In this document: positions 8,044 through 15,283 of the stretch, piece by piece
How positions within the stretch are numbered: the stretch's first letter is position 1
Layout of the letters: each line of letters opens with the position of its first letter
Assembly: GCA_030427295.1 (NCBI GenBank)
Contig: JAUHWS010000003.1
Location: 1 to 55,047 of the forward strand
Direction: 5' to 3'
Length of the DNA: 55,047 nt
DNA from: a bacterium
GTDB taxonomy: Bacteria; Patescibacteriota; Gracilibacteria; UM-FILTER-43-11
Position numbers and translations under genes: made by a program
Notes under the pieces: generated by a model
The model's database searches: none
What the model was told of the DNA's origin: nothing
The model's input: the letters and a program-made list of their open reading frames with translations, nothing else

Positions 8044-8072
8044 TTGAGATTTTTTTTGCTATCCTTTAAAAT
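8044..8072 (+). promoter_or_regulatory. Predicted promoter of trxB
   Basis: TTGAGA at 8044-8049, a 17-base spacer and TAAAAT at 8067-8072, 31 bases before the ATG at 8104. Confidence 0.55.
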
Positions 8073-8103
8073 GAAAATAGTTATCAAGCATAATCCTTAA
8101 ATC

Positions 8104-9024
8104 ATGTCTAAAATTTACGACGTCATTGTCATTGGAGCGGGCCCGGCTGGATACACCGCCTGTTTGTACGCCAGTCGGGCGAATTTATCCGTCCTGTGTT
8201 TTGAAGGATGGCAACCTGGCGGTCAACTGACCACCACGACCGTGATTGAGAATTATCCAGGCTTTGAAAATGGCATCGATGGCAAGGAGCTCATGCAAGA
8301 AATGCGCAAACAAGCCGCTGTTTTTGGAACGGAGTACATCACCAAAGATGTGACTGCTATCGACTTTGCCGCCCCAACCAAAAAAGTACAGGCGGGTGAA
8401 GAATCATATGAAGCGCGGGTCATCATCATTGCCACCGGAGCCAAGCCACGGAAATTGGGAATAGAATCTGAAGAAAAATTGTGGGCCAAGGGGGTGTCAA
8501 GCTGCGCGACCTGTGATGGCTTTTTCTTTCGAGAAAAAAAAGTCGCCGTGATTGGTGGAGGGGATAGTGCCATGGAAGAAGCCAACTTTTTGACCAAGTT
8601 TGCTGACAAAGTCTATTTGATTCACCGTCGGGAGGAATTCCGCGCCTCAAAGATCATGCTCGACCGAGTCAAAGCCAATGAGAAAATTGAAATCCTCACC
8701 AACAAAACTGTGGAAGAAGTGTTGGGAGAACAAAAGGTGACGGGATTAAGATTGAAAGACACCCAATCCAATGAAACGTCTGAACTGGAATTGGATGGGA
8801 TGTTCCTAGCCATTGGTCACATTCCCGTGACTCAATTGTTTGAGGGGCTTGAAAAAGATGATCAGGGTTATCTGTTGCATAAAGAAAACACCATGACCAA
8901 TATGAGTGGTGTGTTTGCGGCCGGAGACTGTGTGGACCATCGTTATCGTCAAGCCGTCACCGCCGCCGCCATGGGCTGCCAAGCCGCCATTGATGCCGAG
9001 CGATGGCTGGAAGGACAAGAGTAG
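8104..9024 (+). CDS. trxB: Thioredoxin-disulfide reductase
   Basis: A 306-residue cytoplasmic flavoenzyme that passes electrons from NAD(P)H to thioredoxin. The FAD-binding GAGPAG motif is at residues 11-16, the redox-active CATC at Cys134-Cys137, the nucleotide-binding GGGDSAMEEA around 165, and the C-terminal FAD contact GVFAAGDCVDHRYRQAVTAAAMG near the end. Length and motif order are those of low-molecular-weight bacterial TrxB. After the GGGDSA motif the HRR of VYLIHRREEFRAS is the usual NADPH 2'-phosphate contact. No thioredoxin gene is adjacent. It is monocistronic, with repeats following directly. Confidence 0.96.
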   Translation: MSKIYDVIVIGAGPAGYTACLYASRANLSVLCFEGWQPGGQLTTTTVIENYPGFENGIDGKELMQEMRKQAAVFGTEYITKDVTAIDFAAPTKKVQAGEESYEARVIIIATGAKPRKLGIESEEKLWAKGVSSCATCDGFFFREKKVAVIGGGDSAMEEANFLTKFADKVYLIHRREEFRASKIMLDRVKANEKIEILTNKTVEEVLGEQKVTGLRLKDTQSNETSELELDGMFLAIGHIPVTQLFEGLEKDDQGYLLHKENTMTNMSGVFAAGDCVDHRYRQAVTAAAMGCQAAIDAERWLEGQE

Positions 9025-9068
9025 TGGCGCAATATCTTGCGCCGATGCTATTGGAATTCTGAATTTTG

Positions 9069-9340
9069 GAAGTATATACTTACCTTCTGCCCAACTATAT
9101 ACCTAAGTCTTAAATTTCCAATTCACCCCAATACTCACCAATTCATTCCAAACAAATCCTAAACTTGAATTTCTAATGTCTAAATGATTTAGAATTTAAT
9201 TTATTTAAGCTGTTTATAATCAGAATAAGGTTTAAAAATAGAAGTCTTAGGCCTTGCGATTTAATTCGTAATTCGTAACTTGTAATTCGTAATTGAGACG
9301 AAAGTATATACCCACCTTCACTCGAAGTATATACCTAAGT
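9069..9340. mobile_element. GTATATAC-bounded repeat element, type-1 core, copy 2
   Basis: Left end GTATATAC 9072-9079 followed by an ACTATATACC motif. Right end has two GTATATAC (9304-9311 and 9327-9334) ending in CTAAGT. The core shares about 43 bases with the element at 47462-47683 on the opposite strand (around CTTAGGCCTTGCGATTTAAT) and other blocks with copy 1. A degenerate 7-bp array (AATTCGT units, 9263-9293) sits just inside the right end. Confidence 0.7.
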
Positions 9341-9507
9341 CACCTATCATGAACACCCCTGCCCCCCTGCCTACCGGCCACAAAGTGGGGCCCTTGGTCC
9401 AGGCAGGACTCTTAGAGAGAGGGAATTGATTGTGAGACTAACTTACAATCAATTCTCCTTCTTCGAAGGGGTGCCCGGAGGGCGGGATAGTTTTTCCCAC
9501 CCCTCAA

Positions 9508-9537
9508 TGAAGGTGACATTAGCCAATGTCGCCTTCA
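9508..9537. repeat. TGAAGG-arm palindrome
   Basis: TGAAGGTGACATT at 9508-9520 pairs with AATGTCGCCTTCA at 9525-9537 across an AGCC loop, with one G-T type mismatch. It is a member of the TGAAGGYGA family. Confidence 0.65.
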
Positions 9538-9581
9538 GGTTAACTAGCGGTTTGGGACCAGTATATACCTAAGTGTACCAT

Positions 9582-9666
9582 TGTCATTCCATGGCTTGAC
9601 CGTGGAATCGTCTGAATTCAGTCCTTCTAAATTTAGACGACTCTTGGATCAAGTCCAAGAGTGACA
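9582..9666. repeat. TGTCATTCC...GAGTGACA repeat element, copy 1
   Basis: An 85-bp unit that begins TGTCATTCC and ends GAGTGACA, so its outer five bases are inverted (TGTCA/TGACA). Inside are two small hairpins and a GAATTCAG stretch. It follows a solo GTATATACCTAAGT end. Related copies lie at 14798-14884, 23009-23093 and 47385-47447. Confidence 0.6.
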
Positions 9667-9686
9667 AACGGTTGTTTATTTTTCAA

Positions 9687-9716
9687 TGAAGGTGACATTG
9701 GCCAATGTCACCTTCA
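9687..9716. repeat. Perfect 30-bp palindrome, TGAAGG-arm family
   Basis: The arms TGAAGGTGACATTGG and CCAATGTCACCTTCA are perfectly complementary. It lies just upstream of the kinase gene start and shows that an N-terminal extension of that frame is not real. Confidence 0.8.
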
Positions 9717-9744
9717 GGTTAACCTTCGTGCTAAAATGTTCACC

Positions 9745-10422
9745 ATGAATAGCACCTCTCTTCTTAAATACATCGAGCAAAGTATTAAAACGATTCAGGA
9801 ACGGACTCAAAGCCCCGTCCGAGTGGCGATCAATGGCATTGAAGGAGCCGGCAAGACGACCCTCAGCAAAAAACTGGTGGAATTTTTGAAGGCAGCCAAT
9901 CATGAGGCGCACCATGTAGGAATCGATGGCTTTCATAATCCCAAGACAATTCGCTACCAGCAGGGCCGTGATTCAGCCGATGGCTATTATGAAGATGCTT
10001 ACAACGAAGCTGCTTTTGTGGAGCAGGTGCTGAAAGCCTCCCGAAAAGAAAAACCCTACATACTGCCTTTTATTCACGATTTAGAAACGGATGAAGCCAC
10101 TGAACCTGACCCTATTTTTCTGGGTCCTCGGTCAATTATAATCACGGATGGGGCCTATTTGTTCAAACCTATTTATAGGCCTCATTGGGATTTAAAAATT
10201 TATTTGAAAGTCGACTTTGAAACCGCCATGGAGCGTGGCATTCAGAGGGATGCTAAAAATTTGGGCGGAGTTAAAATGGCAAAACAAAAATTCCTGGATC
10301 GCTATCATGCGGCCTCCAGACGATATCAAAAGGAGGTGAATCCTGAATCTTTAGCCGACCTGGTGATCGACATGAGCTCGTTTGGAGCATTGAAAATTTT
10401 GAAGAACCGGAACGAATCTTGA
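9745..10422 (+). CDS. Uridine kinase-like P-loop kinase
   Basis: A 225-residue protein of the phosphoribulokinase/uridine kinase family. The Walker A motif GIEGAGKTT is at residues 31-39. A GIDGFHNP stretch and a later DGAYLF match the positions where uridine kinases bind substrate, and a lid-like Arg-rich region follows near residue 150. The likely reaction is ATP-dependent phosphorylation of a nucleoside, probably uridine or cytidine; substrate is not proven. I chose the ATG at 9745 because the longer frame runs through the 9687-9716 palindrome; ATG 9736 is an alternative. The stop codon lies inside the hairpin at 10415-10454. Confidence 0.75.
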   Translation: MNSTSLLKYIEQSIKTIQERTQSPVRVAINGIEGAGKTTLSKKLVEFLKAANHEAHHVGIDGFHNPKTIRYQQGRDSADGYYEDAYNEAAFVEQVLKASRKEKPYILPFIHDLETDEATEPDPIFLGPRSIIITDGAYLFKPIYRPHWDLKIYLKVDFETAMERGIQRDAKNLGGVKMAKQKFLDRYHAASRRYQKEVNPESLADLVIDMSSFGALKILKNRNES

Positions 10423-10454
10423 AGGCGATAAAACGTTTTCTCGCCTTCAAGATT
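10415..10454. terminator. 40-base palindrome overlapping a stop codon; likely bidirectional terminator
   Basis: AATCTTGAAGGCGA (10415-10428) pairs with TCGCCTTCAAGATT (10441-10454), with an AAAACGTTTT palindrome in the middle. It contains the kinase stop codon and lies between two convergent genes. The arms carry the same TGAAGGCGA as five other palindromes in the window. Confidence 0.65.
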
Positions 10455-10478
10455 GAATGAGGCATTCAACTCCCCCTT

Positions 10479-13271
10479 TTATTTCAAACGATACCGAAGC
10501 TGCTTTTCTCCTTCATGTAAAATCAAGAACCAGAGGGCGCCGACAATTGGATAAACAAGATAGGAAAGATGAAGGGCTTCGAACCCAAACCACACGGCAA
10601 TGGAAGGCACGTAGATGAGGAGGGCAATGGCGGCCAGGGAAATGAGGAAGGAGCCCCACAGCTGCTTGTTGGCAAATAGATAGGGAGTGAAAATCGTGCG
10701 TTCGGTGCGCCGAGAAAGAATGTTCATGAACTGGCAGAAAATGATGGCCGTGTAGGCGGCGGCCCGCCCGGCTTCAAGACTCGCCCCCGAAATATGGTGA
10801 ACCATGACAAACGAAAAGAAACCAGCGGCCCCCATCCAAAACCCATAAAAAATCAAATTGAGGTAGCTGCTGGAATTCAGGATATGATCTTTGAGGTCTC
10901 GGGGTGGCTTTTTCATCAAGGTCTTTTCGGCAGGATCGAAGGTGATAGCCGTGAGCGGGAGCATTTCTCCTACGAGATCGACGGCTAGGATTTGCACCGC
11001 GGTGATGGGAATTTCAAGCCCAAAGGCCACGCCAACAAATCCAAGCAACACGCAAGCCAACTCCCCATTGTTGGAGGTGATGGAGGAGAGAATGGTTTTT
11101 TTGAGATTGGCAAAAATCGTCCTTCCTTCTCCAATGGCCGTCGTGAGCGTGCGGAAGTTGTCGTCGAGGAGGACGATTTCGGAGGCTTCTTTGGCCACTT
11201 CGGATCCCATCTTCCCCATCGATACCCCAATATCAGCTCGCTTGAGACTAAGGGTGTCATTCACTCCATCTCCCGTCACCGAGACCACTTCCCCCATTTT
11301 TTTGAGGAGGGAGACGATGCGAAATTTGTCTTCGGGGGACACGCGGGAGAAAATGACGGATTGTTGTCGGAGGATTTTTCGAAGTTTGGCGTCTTTCATG
11401 CGTTTGATTTGATCACCGGTGTAAGCCTCGAGCTCGCCTCTTTCATTTTTCATGCCAATCCGCTGGGCGATGGCTGTAGCCGTCACGGCGTTGTCGCCCG
11501 TGATCATCATGACCCGAATGCCCGCCTCGTAGCTGGCTGTCACGGCTTTGGACACGCCGATGCGTGGCGGATCGATCATGCACACAAATCCAGCAAAGAT
11601 GAATTGCTTTTCGGATTTTGAGATCGAAAAGGATGTGGTGGTTTTGGGAAAATCCCTGTACGCCAAAGCAATGACTCGGAGGGCCTGTTGACTGAATTCC
11701 TCCCCTTTCTGGAGGATCTCCTTTTTCATTTGGGGAGTCAGGCGTTTGATCTCATTTCCCACTTTGGTTTTAGAGCAGGCGTCCAGAATACTTTCGAGGG
11801 CTCCCTTCATGTAGCCAATGTGTTTGCCTTTGTGCTTGCGGATAATGGTCATCCGTTTTCGCTTGGAATCAAAGGGGAGCTCTTCGAGTGATGGGAAAAG
11901 TTTGTCGAGTTGGCGGGGTTTGAGTCCCACTTTCATGACTAGGGGGGTGAAGGCGACCTCGGTAGGATCCCCGACAGGATACCAACTGCGATGGGTTTTA
12001 TCGGGAGGCAGCGCCCGTCCGTTGCTGGCTAGAAAGCCATCCTGAAAAAATTGTTGCAGCGCCGAGAAAGTTTTTTTGTCGATCTTTTTTTTGCCCTCGA
12101 GGACTGAGCCTTTGGGATTGTAGCCCTCTCCGGTCACGTTGAAAACTCGGGCTTCACAGGTTTTTCCAGTGAGCTCATCCAAAGTCACACAATGCGTGAT
12201 GGTCATCTCATTTTTGGTGAGCGTGCCGGTTTTATCACTGCAAATGACGGTGGTGGATCCCAACGTTTCGACGGAGGAGAGCTTCTTGACAATGGCTTTC
12301 TTTTTGGCCAGTCGACCGACCCCCAAACTGAGGGCAACGGAGATTTGAGCGGGAAGTCCTTGAGGCACTGAAGCGGCGGCCACTGAAATGGCGAAGAGGA
12401 TACTGAGTTGAACGGCGGTGCCAATCCCCTCACCTCCTTTGGTGGTGAGCACTAGGTTGATGATGAACAAAATCAAAGCGATCGCTCCCGCAATTTTGGT
12501 GAGCGATTTGGCCAGGATGTTGATTTCTTTTTGAAGCGGTGAGAGGTCGTGTTCGATGCTTTGTGTGGCCGTGGCAATACGCCCAATGGCCGTGTCCATT
12601 CCTGTGCCATAAACCAGGCCGTAAGCATTCCCCTTGGCAACCGTCAACCCCATGAAGACCAGATTGTCTTGGTTGGTGGTGCTGGTGACACCATCGATGA
12701 CCAAGTCGGCAAATTTTTCTTGAGGGACAGATTCTCCGGTCAGCACGAAATCGTTGGTACTGAAGTGGGTGACTCGAGTGAGGCGAATGTCGGCGGGGAT
12801 GGAACTGCCTTCTTCCAAATAAACCAAATCCCCGGGGACGAGTTGAGATTGAGGAATTTCAGCCTCTTTGCCGTCTCGAATCACCACGGCCTTGTCTTGG
12901 ATGATGGCCTTGAGGGAGTCAAGAATTTTTTCAGCTTTGAATTCTTGATAGAAACCAATCACCGCATTGACGAGCACAATGACGAGCAAGATGGTTCCCC
13001 CTCGAAAATCACCGAGGTAGTAGGCCAGAAAGGCGGCCAAGATGAGCACGAGGATGAGCAGGTCTTTGAATTGATCTAAAAATCGCAAGACCATGGGTCG
13101 GCGTTTGCCTTCGCGGAGTTCGTTGGGTCCGTGCTCGAGTGATCTTTTTTCAGCCTCTTTTTGAGTGAGACCTTTTTCGAGATCGGTGTTTAGCAAAGCC
13201 GCTGATTCTTCAATCGAACGCTGATAAAAAAACTGTTTTTTGGCATGTTTCGTGCCTGCTTTTTTGGGCAT
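10479..13271 (-). CDS. P2-type cation-transporting ATPase with atypical ion site
   Basis: A 930-residue integral membrane pump of the calcium/cation P-type family: N-terminal cation ATPase domain, ten-helix pattern, phosphorylation motif SDKTGTLT with Asp346, and the hinge TGDGVND. Around M4 the usual PEGLP is PQGLP (Gln304 where SERCA has Glu309). In M6 the SERCA motif NLVTD is DLVGE (Asp765, Gly768, Glu769). M5 keeps Asn734 and Glu737. After TGDGVND the usual APAL is TLSL. The transported ion is therefore uncertain. I chose the ATG at 13271 over an upstream TTG. It converges on the kinase gene and is downstream of no obvious operon partner. Confidence 0.9.
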   Translation of the reverse strand: MPKKAGTKHAKKQFFYQRSIEESAALLNTDLEKGLTQKEAEKRSLEHGPNELREGKRRPMVLRFLDQFKDLLILVLILAAFLAYYLGDFRGGTILLVIVLVNAVIGFYQEFKAEKILDSLKAIIQDKAVVIRDGKEAEIPQSQLVPGDLVYLEEGSSIPADIRLTRVTHFSTNDFVLTGESVPQEKFADLVIDGVTSTTNQDNLVFMGLTVAKGNAYGLVYGTGMDTAIGRIATATQSIEHDLSPLQKEINILAKSLTKIAGAIALILFIINLVLTTKGGEGIGTAVQLSILFAISVAAASVPQGLPAQISVALSLGVGRLAKKKAIVKKLSSVETLGSTTVICSDKTGTLTKNEMTITHCVTLDELTGKTCEARVFNVTGEGYNPKGSVLEGKKKIDKKTFSALQQFFQDGFLASNGRALPPDKTHRSWYPVGDPTEVAFTPLVMKVGLKPRQLDKLFPSLEELPFDSKRKRMTIIRKHKGKHIGYMKGALESILDACSKTKVGNEIKRLTPQMKKEILQKGEEFSQQALRVIALAYRDFPKTTTSFSISKSEKQFIFAGFVCMIDPPRIGVSKAVTASYEAGIRVMMITGDNAVTATAIAQRIGMKNERGELEAYTGDQIKRMKDAKLRKILRQQSVIFSRVSPEDKFRIVSLLKKMGEVVSVTGDGVNDTLSLKRADIGVSMGKMGSEVAKEASEIVLLDDNFRTLTTAIGEGRTIFANLKKTILSSITSNNGELACVLLGFVGVAFGLEIPITAVQILAVDLVGEMLPLTAITFDPAEKTLMKKPPRDLKDHILNSSSYLNLIFYGFWMGAAGFFSFVMVHHISGASLEAGRAAAYTAIIFCQFMNILSRRTERTIFTPYLFANKQLWGSFLISLAAIALLIYVPSIAVWFGFEALHLSYLVYPIVGALWFLILHEGEKQLRYRLK

Positions 13272-13367
13272 GTTTGATTTTTGTTTTTGGCTTTTTATAT
13301 TGTAGCACAAATCTGATCAAACTGAATTTGAAGTTTTGCCAATTGCGTTTTTTTAGAGGCATATCTC

Positions 13368-14390
13368 TCACGCTGCCACATGACGATGTTGTTGAATCCA
13401 CTGATCCGCTTGGCCCGGGGTGTAACGTCGAATATCAGGCGCTTTTTCCTGGGTTTTTTCTCGAGCCAACAGGAGGGCTTTTATGAGGACATTTCCATAA
13501 AAGCTGAGTTTGGCGGGGTCGGCTTCGAGGCAGGCTAGGTCAAATTGGCCAAACGGTCCTAAGTTGGAGAGTTCGGTTTTAACCATTTCAATGGCGGCGC
13601 CTTTTTCATAGTCATTGTGACTGACGGATCCCAGGACCGCATTGTTGAAATAGTAGATATCATCGCTCAGAGGAATGCCCAGCGTATTGAAAATTTCTTT
13701 GAGGGATTCTAAGAGAATGGGGTCAATGTATAAATGTCCCTCCTGATCTGGATGCTCTTTAAAGGTTGAGATCACCGCATGAGTTCTGGTCTGGCGAACA
13801 TGAGGTCCTGCCAAACGGTCAATCCGGTGCCTGAGCCGTTCAACATAATCCACCCCATCGGGGATGGCTTGTCCATCTAGGTCTGTGCTGAATGGCCTCA
13901 TGCTGTGCAAATCCAACCATTTTCCATCTGCAGTTAATTTATTGATGAGACGACGCCGTTCATCGACCACTTGCAGATAATAGAGATTGAAGAGGTGATT
14001 GAGAAATCGCACCTGTCCATTATTCACTTCGCCATTATTATAGGTAGGACGCACAGAATGACCCTGGACCCGATTGGCATCAATGATCTCTCGAGGTAAA
14101 AAGACGTTTAAAACGGCTACTCGATAGCCCTGAGCGGCTAATTTCTGAGCCATGTTGTGGGCTAGCTCGGGTGTGAAGACGTCGGCTTCAAGATGACAAA
14201 TTTGAGTGAGTTGTTCGCGAGTGAGTCGGGCTTGCTTGAGATAATCTGGATGCTGAGCCAAAAAAGCCTCTGGTTTGGCGCCATGAGGCACATAGAAAAA
14301 GAAGTCGATTTCATCCGTTTCAGGCGCGTTTCCCCCTAGATGCTTCGAATTGTAAAACCGTGTTTCAGACGGTCGAAAGAGGGCGCTCAT
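13368..14390 (-). CDS. N-formylglutamate amidohydrolase-like protein
   Basis: A 340-residue protein. VLNVFLPREIIDANR matches the conserved SRxxxDxNR region and KWLDLHSM matches the DLHSM region of the N-formylglutamate amidohydrolase family, which are zinc-dependent amidases. A YVPHG near residue 35 could be the usual HGG-like strand. The family in bacteria cleaves formylglutamate in histidine breakdown, but no histidine genes are near, so the substrate here is unknown. The C-terminal 80 residues look like an added helical part. It is on the same strand as the ATPase gene, 96 bases upstream of its start. Confidence 0.6.
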   Translation of the reverse strand: MSALFRPSETRFYNSKHLGGNAPETDEIDFFFYVPHGAKPEAFLAQHPDYLKQARLTREQLTQICHLEADVFTPELAHNMAQKLAAQGYRVAVLNVFLPREIIDANRVQGHSVRPTYNNGEVNNGQVRFLNHLFNLYYLQVVDERRRLINKLTADGKWLDLHSMRPFSTDLDGQAIPDGVDYVERLRHRIDRLAGPHVRQTRTHAVISTFKEHPDQEGHLYIDPILLESLKEIFNTLGIPLSDDIYYFNNAVLGSVSHNDYEKGAAIEMVKTELSNLGPFGQFDLACLEADPAKLSFYGNVLIKALLLAREKTQEKAPDIRRYTPGQADQWIQQHRHVAA

Positions 14391-14550
14391 GGGCAGGTAT
14401 CAATCTAAGTCAGGCGTCTTTTATAACAGTTATGTGGAGAATTGTCTAGGGGTTTGAATGACTTACGGATTATGAATGACGTAGTACGCATTATGCGTTG
14501 ACCGATCTTTTTTTCTTCGCACCTCGCACTTTGTACTTAGCACTTGAGAT

Positions 14551-14778
14551 GAAGTATATACTCACCCTCTCTTTAACTATATACCTACCCTCTTCAAAAA
14601 GCTGGGAGCTCGGAGCTGGTAGCTGATAGTTAAATTCAGTGAAGATACCTCTCTATTTGTCTTAAATAAGTGATAATTTAAGTTTTTCTAAATACCAACT
14701 AGTCTACCAGCTAAAGGCTAATAGCTACCAGCTCGAATAAAGTATATACCCACCCTCACATGAAGTATATACCTAAGT
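14551..14778. mobile_element. GTATATAC-bounded repeat element, type-2 core
   Basis: Left end has GTATATAC (14554-14561) and CTATATACC (14578-14586). Right end has two GTATATAC (14742-14749, 14765-14772) ending CTAAGT. The core opens with a 7-bp array (AGCTGGG, AGCTCGG, AGCTGGT, AGCTGAT from 14600) and closes with an inverted form of it, so it can fold on itself. It matches the element at 32402-32630 on the other strand. Confidence 0.75.
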
Positions 14779-14797
14779 GTACAGTTTAAAGTACAGT

Positions 14798-14884
14798 TGT
14801 CATTCCATGACTTGATCATGGAATCGTCCGAATTCAGAACATCCAAATATAGACGACTCTAGGGTCTGACGCCCATGAGTGACA
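14798..14884. repeat. TGTCATTCC...GAGTGACA repeat element, copy 2
   Basis: Starts TGTCATTCCATGACTTGATC and ends GAGTGACA. It contains a CATGA/TCATG hairpin and a GACGACTCTAGGGTCTGACG stretch. It begins 20 bases after the end of the type-2 GTATATAC element. Confidence 0.65.
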
Positions 14885-14904
14885 CCTATTTCCTTGCTTC
14901 TTAA

Positions 14905-14934
14905 TGAAGGCGAGGATATATATCCTCGCCTTCA
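14905..14934. repeat. Perfect 30-bp palindrome, TGAAGG-arm family
   Basis: TGAAGGCGAGGATAT and ATATCCTCGCCTTCA are perfect reverse complements. The outer nine bases are shared with the other family members and the centre differs. Confidence 0.8.
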
Positions 14935-14959
14935 GGAGTTGATTAAATACTTCACTCAG

Positions 14960-15036
14960 AACCACCCCCTCACCATCAAATCACATTCAAGCCCCTCCCC
15001 CTCCTCATATGAGGAGGGGGACACAGGGGGAGGTCC
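14960..15036. repeat. G/C-rich inverted-repeat element
   Basis: Imperfect ends GAACCACCCCCT and AGGGGGAGGTCC surround a perfect 24-bp palindrome at 14997-15020 (CCCCCTCCTCAT and its complement). It is related to the larger element at 23111-23212. Confidence 0.6.
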
Positions 15037-15283
15037 AGATCAAATGAATGGAATCATTCCGAACTTCAACATCCAAAACCATTCGTAAACCATTCCCCAA
15101 AGGGGCCCCGCTGGGGCGAACACTATACGCAGTCAATTCGCAACCCATCCGTCATCAAAGCATTGAAAAAAACTGAATTTTCAGGCAAAATGGTTTCTGT
15201 GCTGGGTCTATTGAGGATCTATTGTGGATCTTTAGATGCCTCAAAATCGACCGTCAGCTTACAAAGACCTTCTAAAGACATTC

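Larger units (their letters stand above)
9025..9744. repeat. Gene-free region made of repeat modules
   Basis: Contains a type-1 GTATATAC element (9069-9340) with a 7-bp array (9263-9293), a stretch with CTGCC/GGCAGG pieces (about 9365-9410), an inverted repeat (9508-9537), a solo GTATATACCTAAGT end (9561-9574), a TGTCATTCC element (9582-9666) and a perfect 30-bp palindrome (9687-9716). No credible gene. Confidence 0.7.
14391..15283. repeat. Gene-free region made of repeat modules
   Basis: Contains a type-2 GTATATAC element (14551-14778), a TGTCATTCC element (14798-14884), a 30-bp palindrome (14905-14934), a G/C-rich inverted-repeat element (14960-15036) and a weak 11-bp periodic stretch (15075-15150). 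Short open frames here are read from these repeats. The last 130 bases hold the region upstream of lepA. Confidence 0.65.

Noticed and set aside
9661..9744. N-terminal extension of the uridine kinase-like gene
   Set aside because: It would be coded by a perfect palindrome and the end of a repeat element; family members start near residue 29 of the long frame.
10891..11621. Long plus-strand frames opposite the ATPase gene
   Set aside because: Antisense shadows of a clear 930-residue ATPase; composition is unlike protein.
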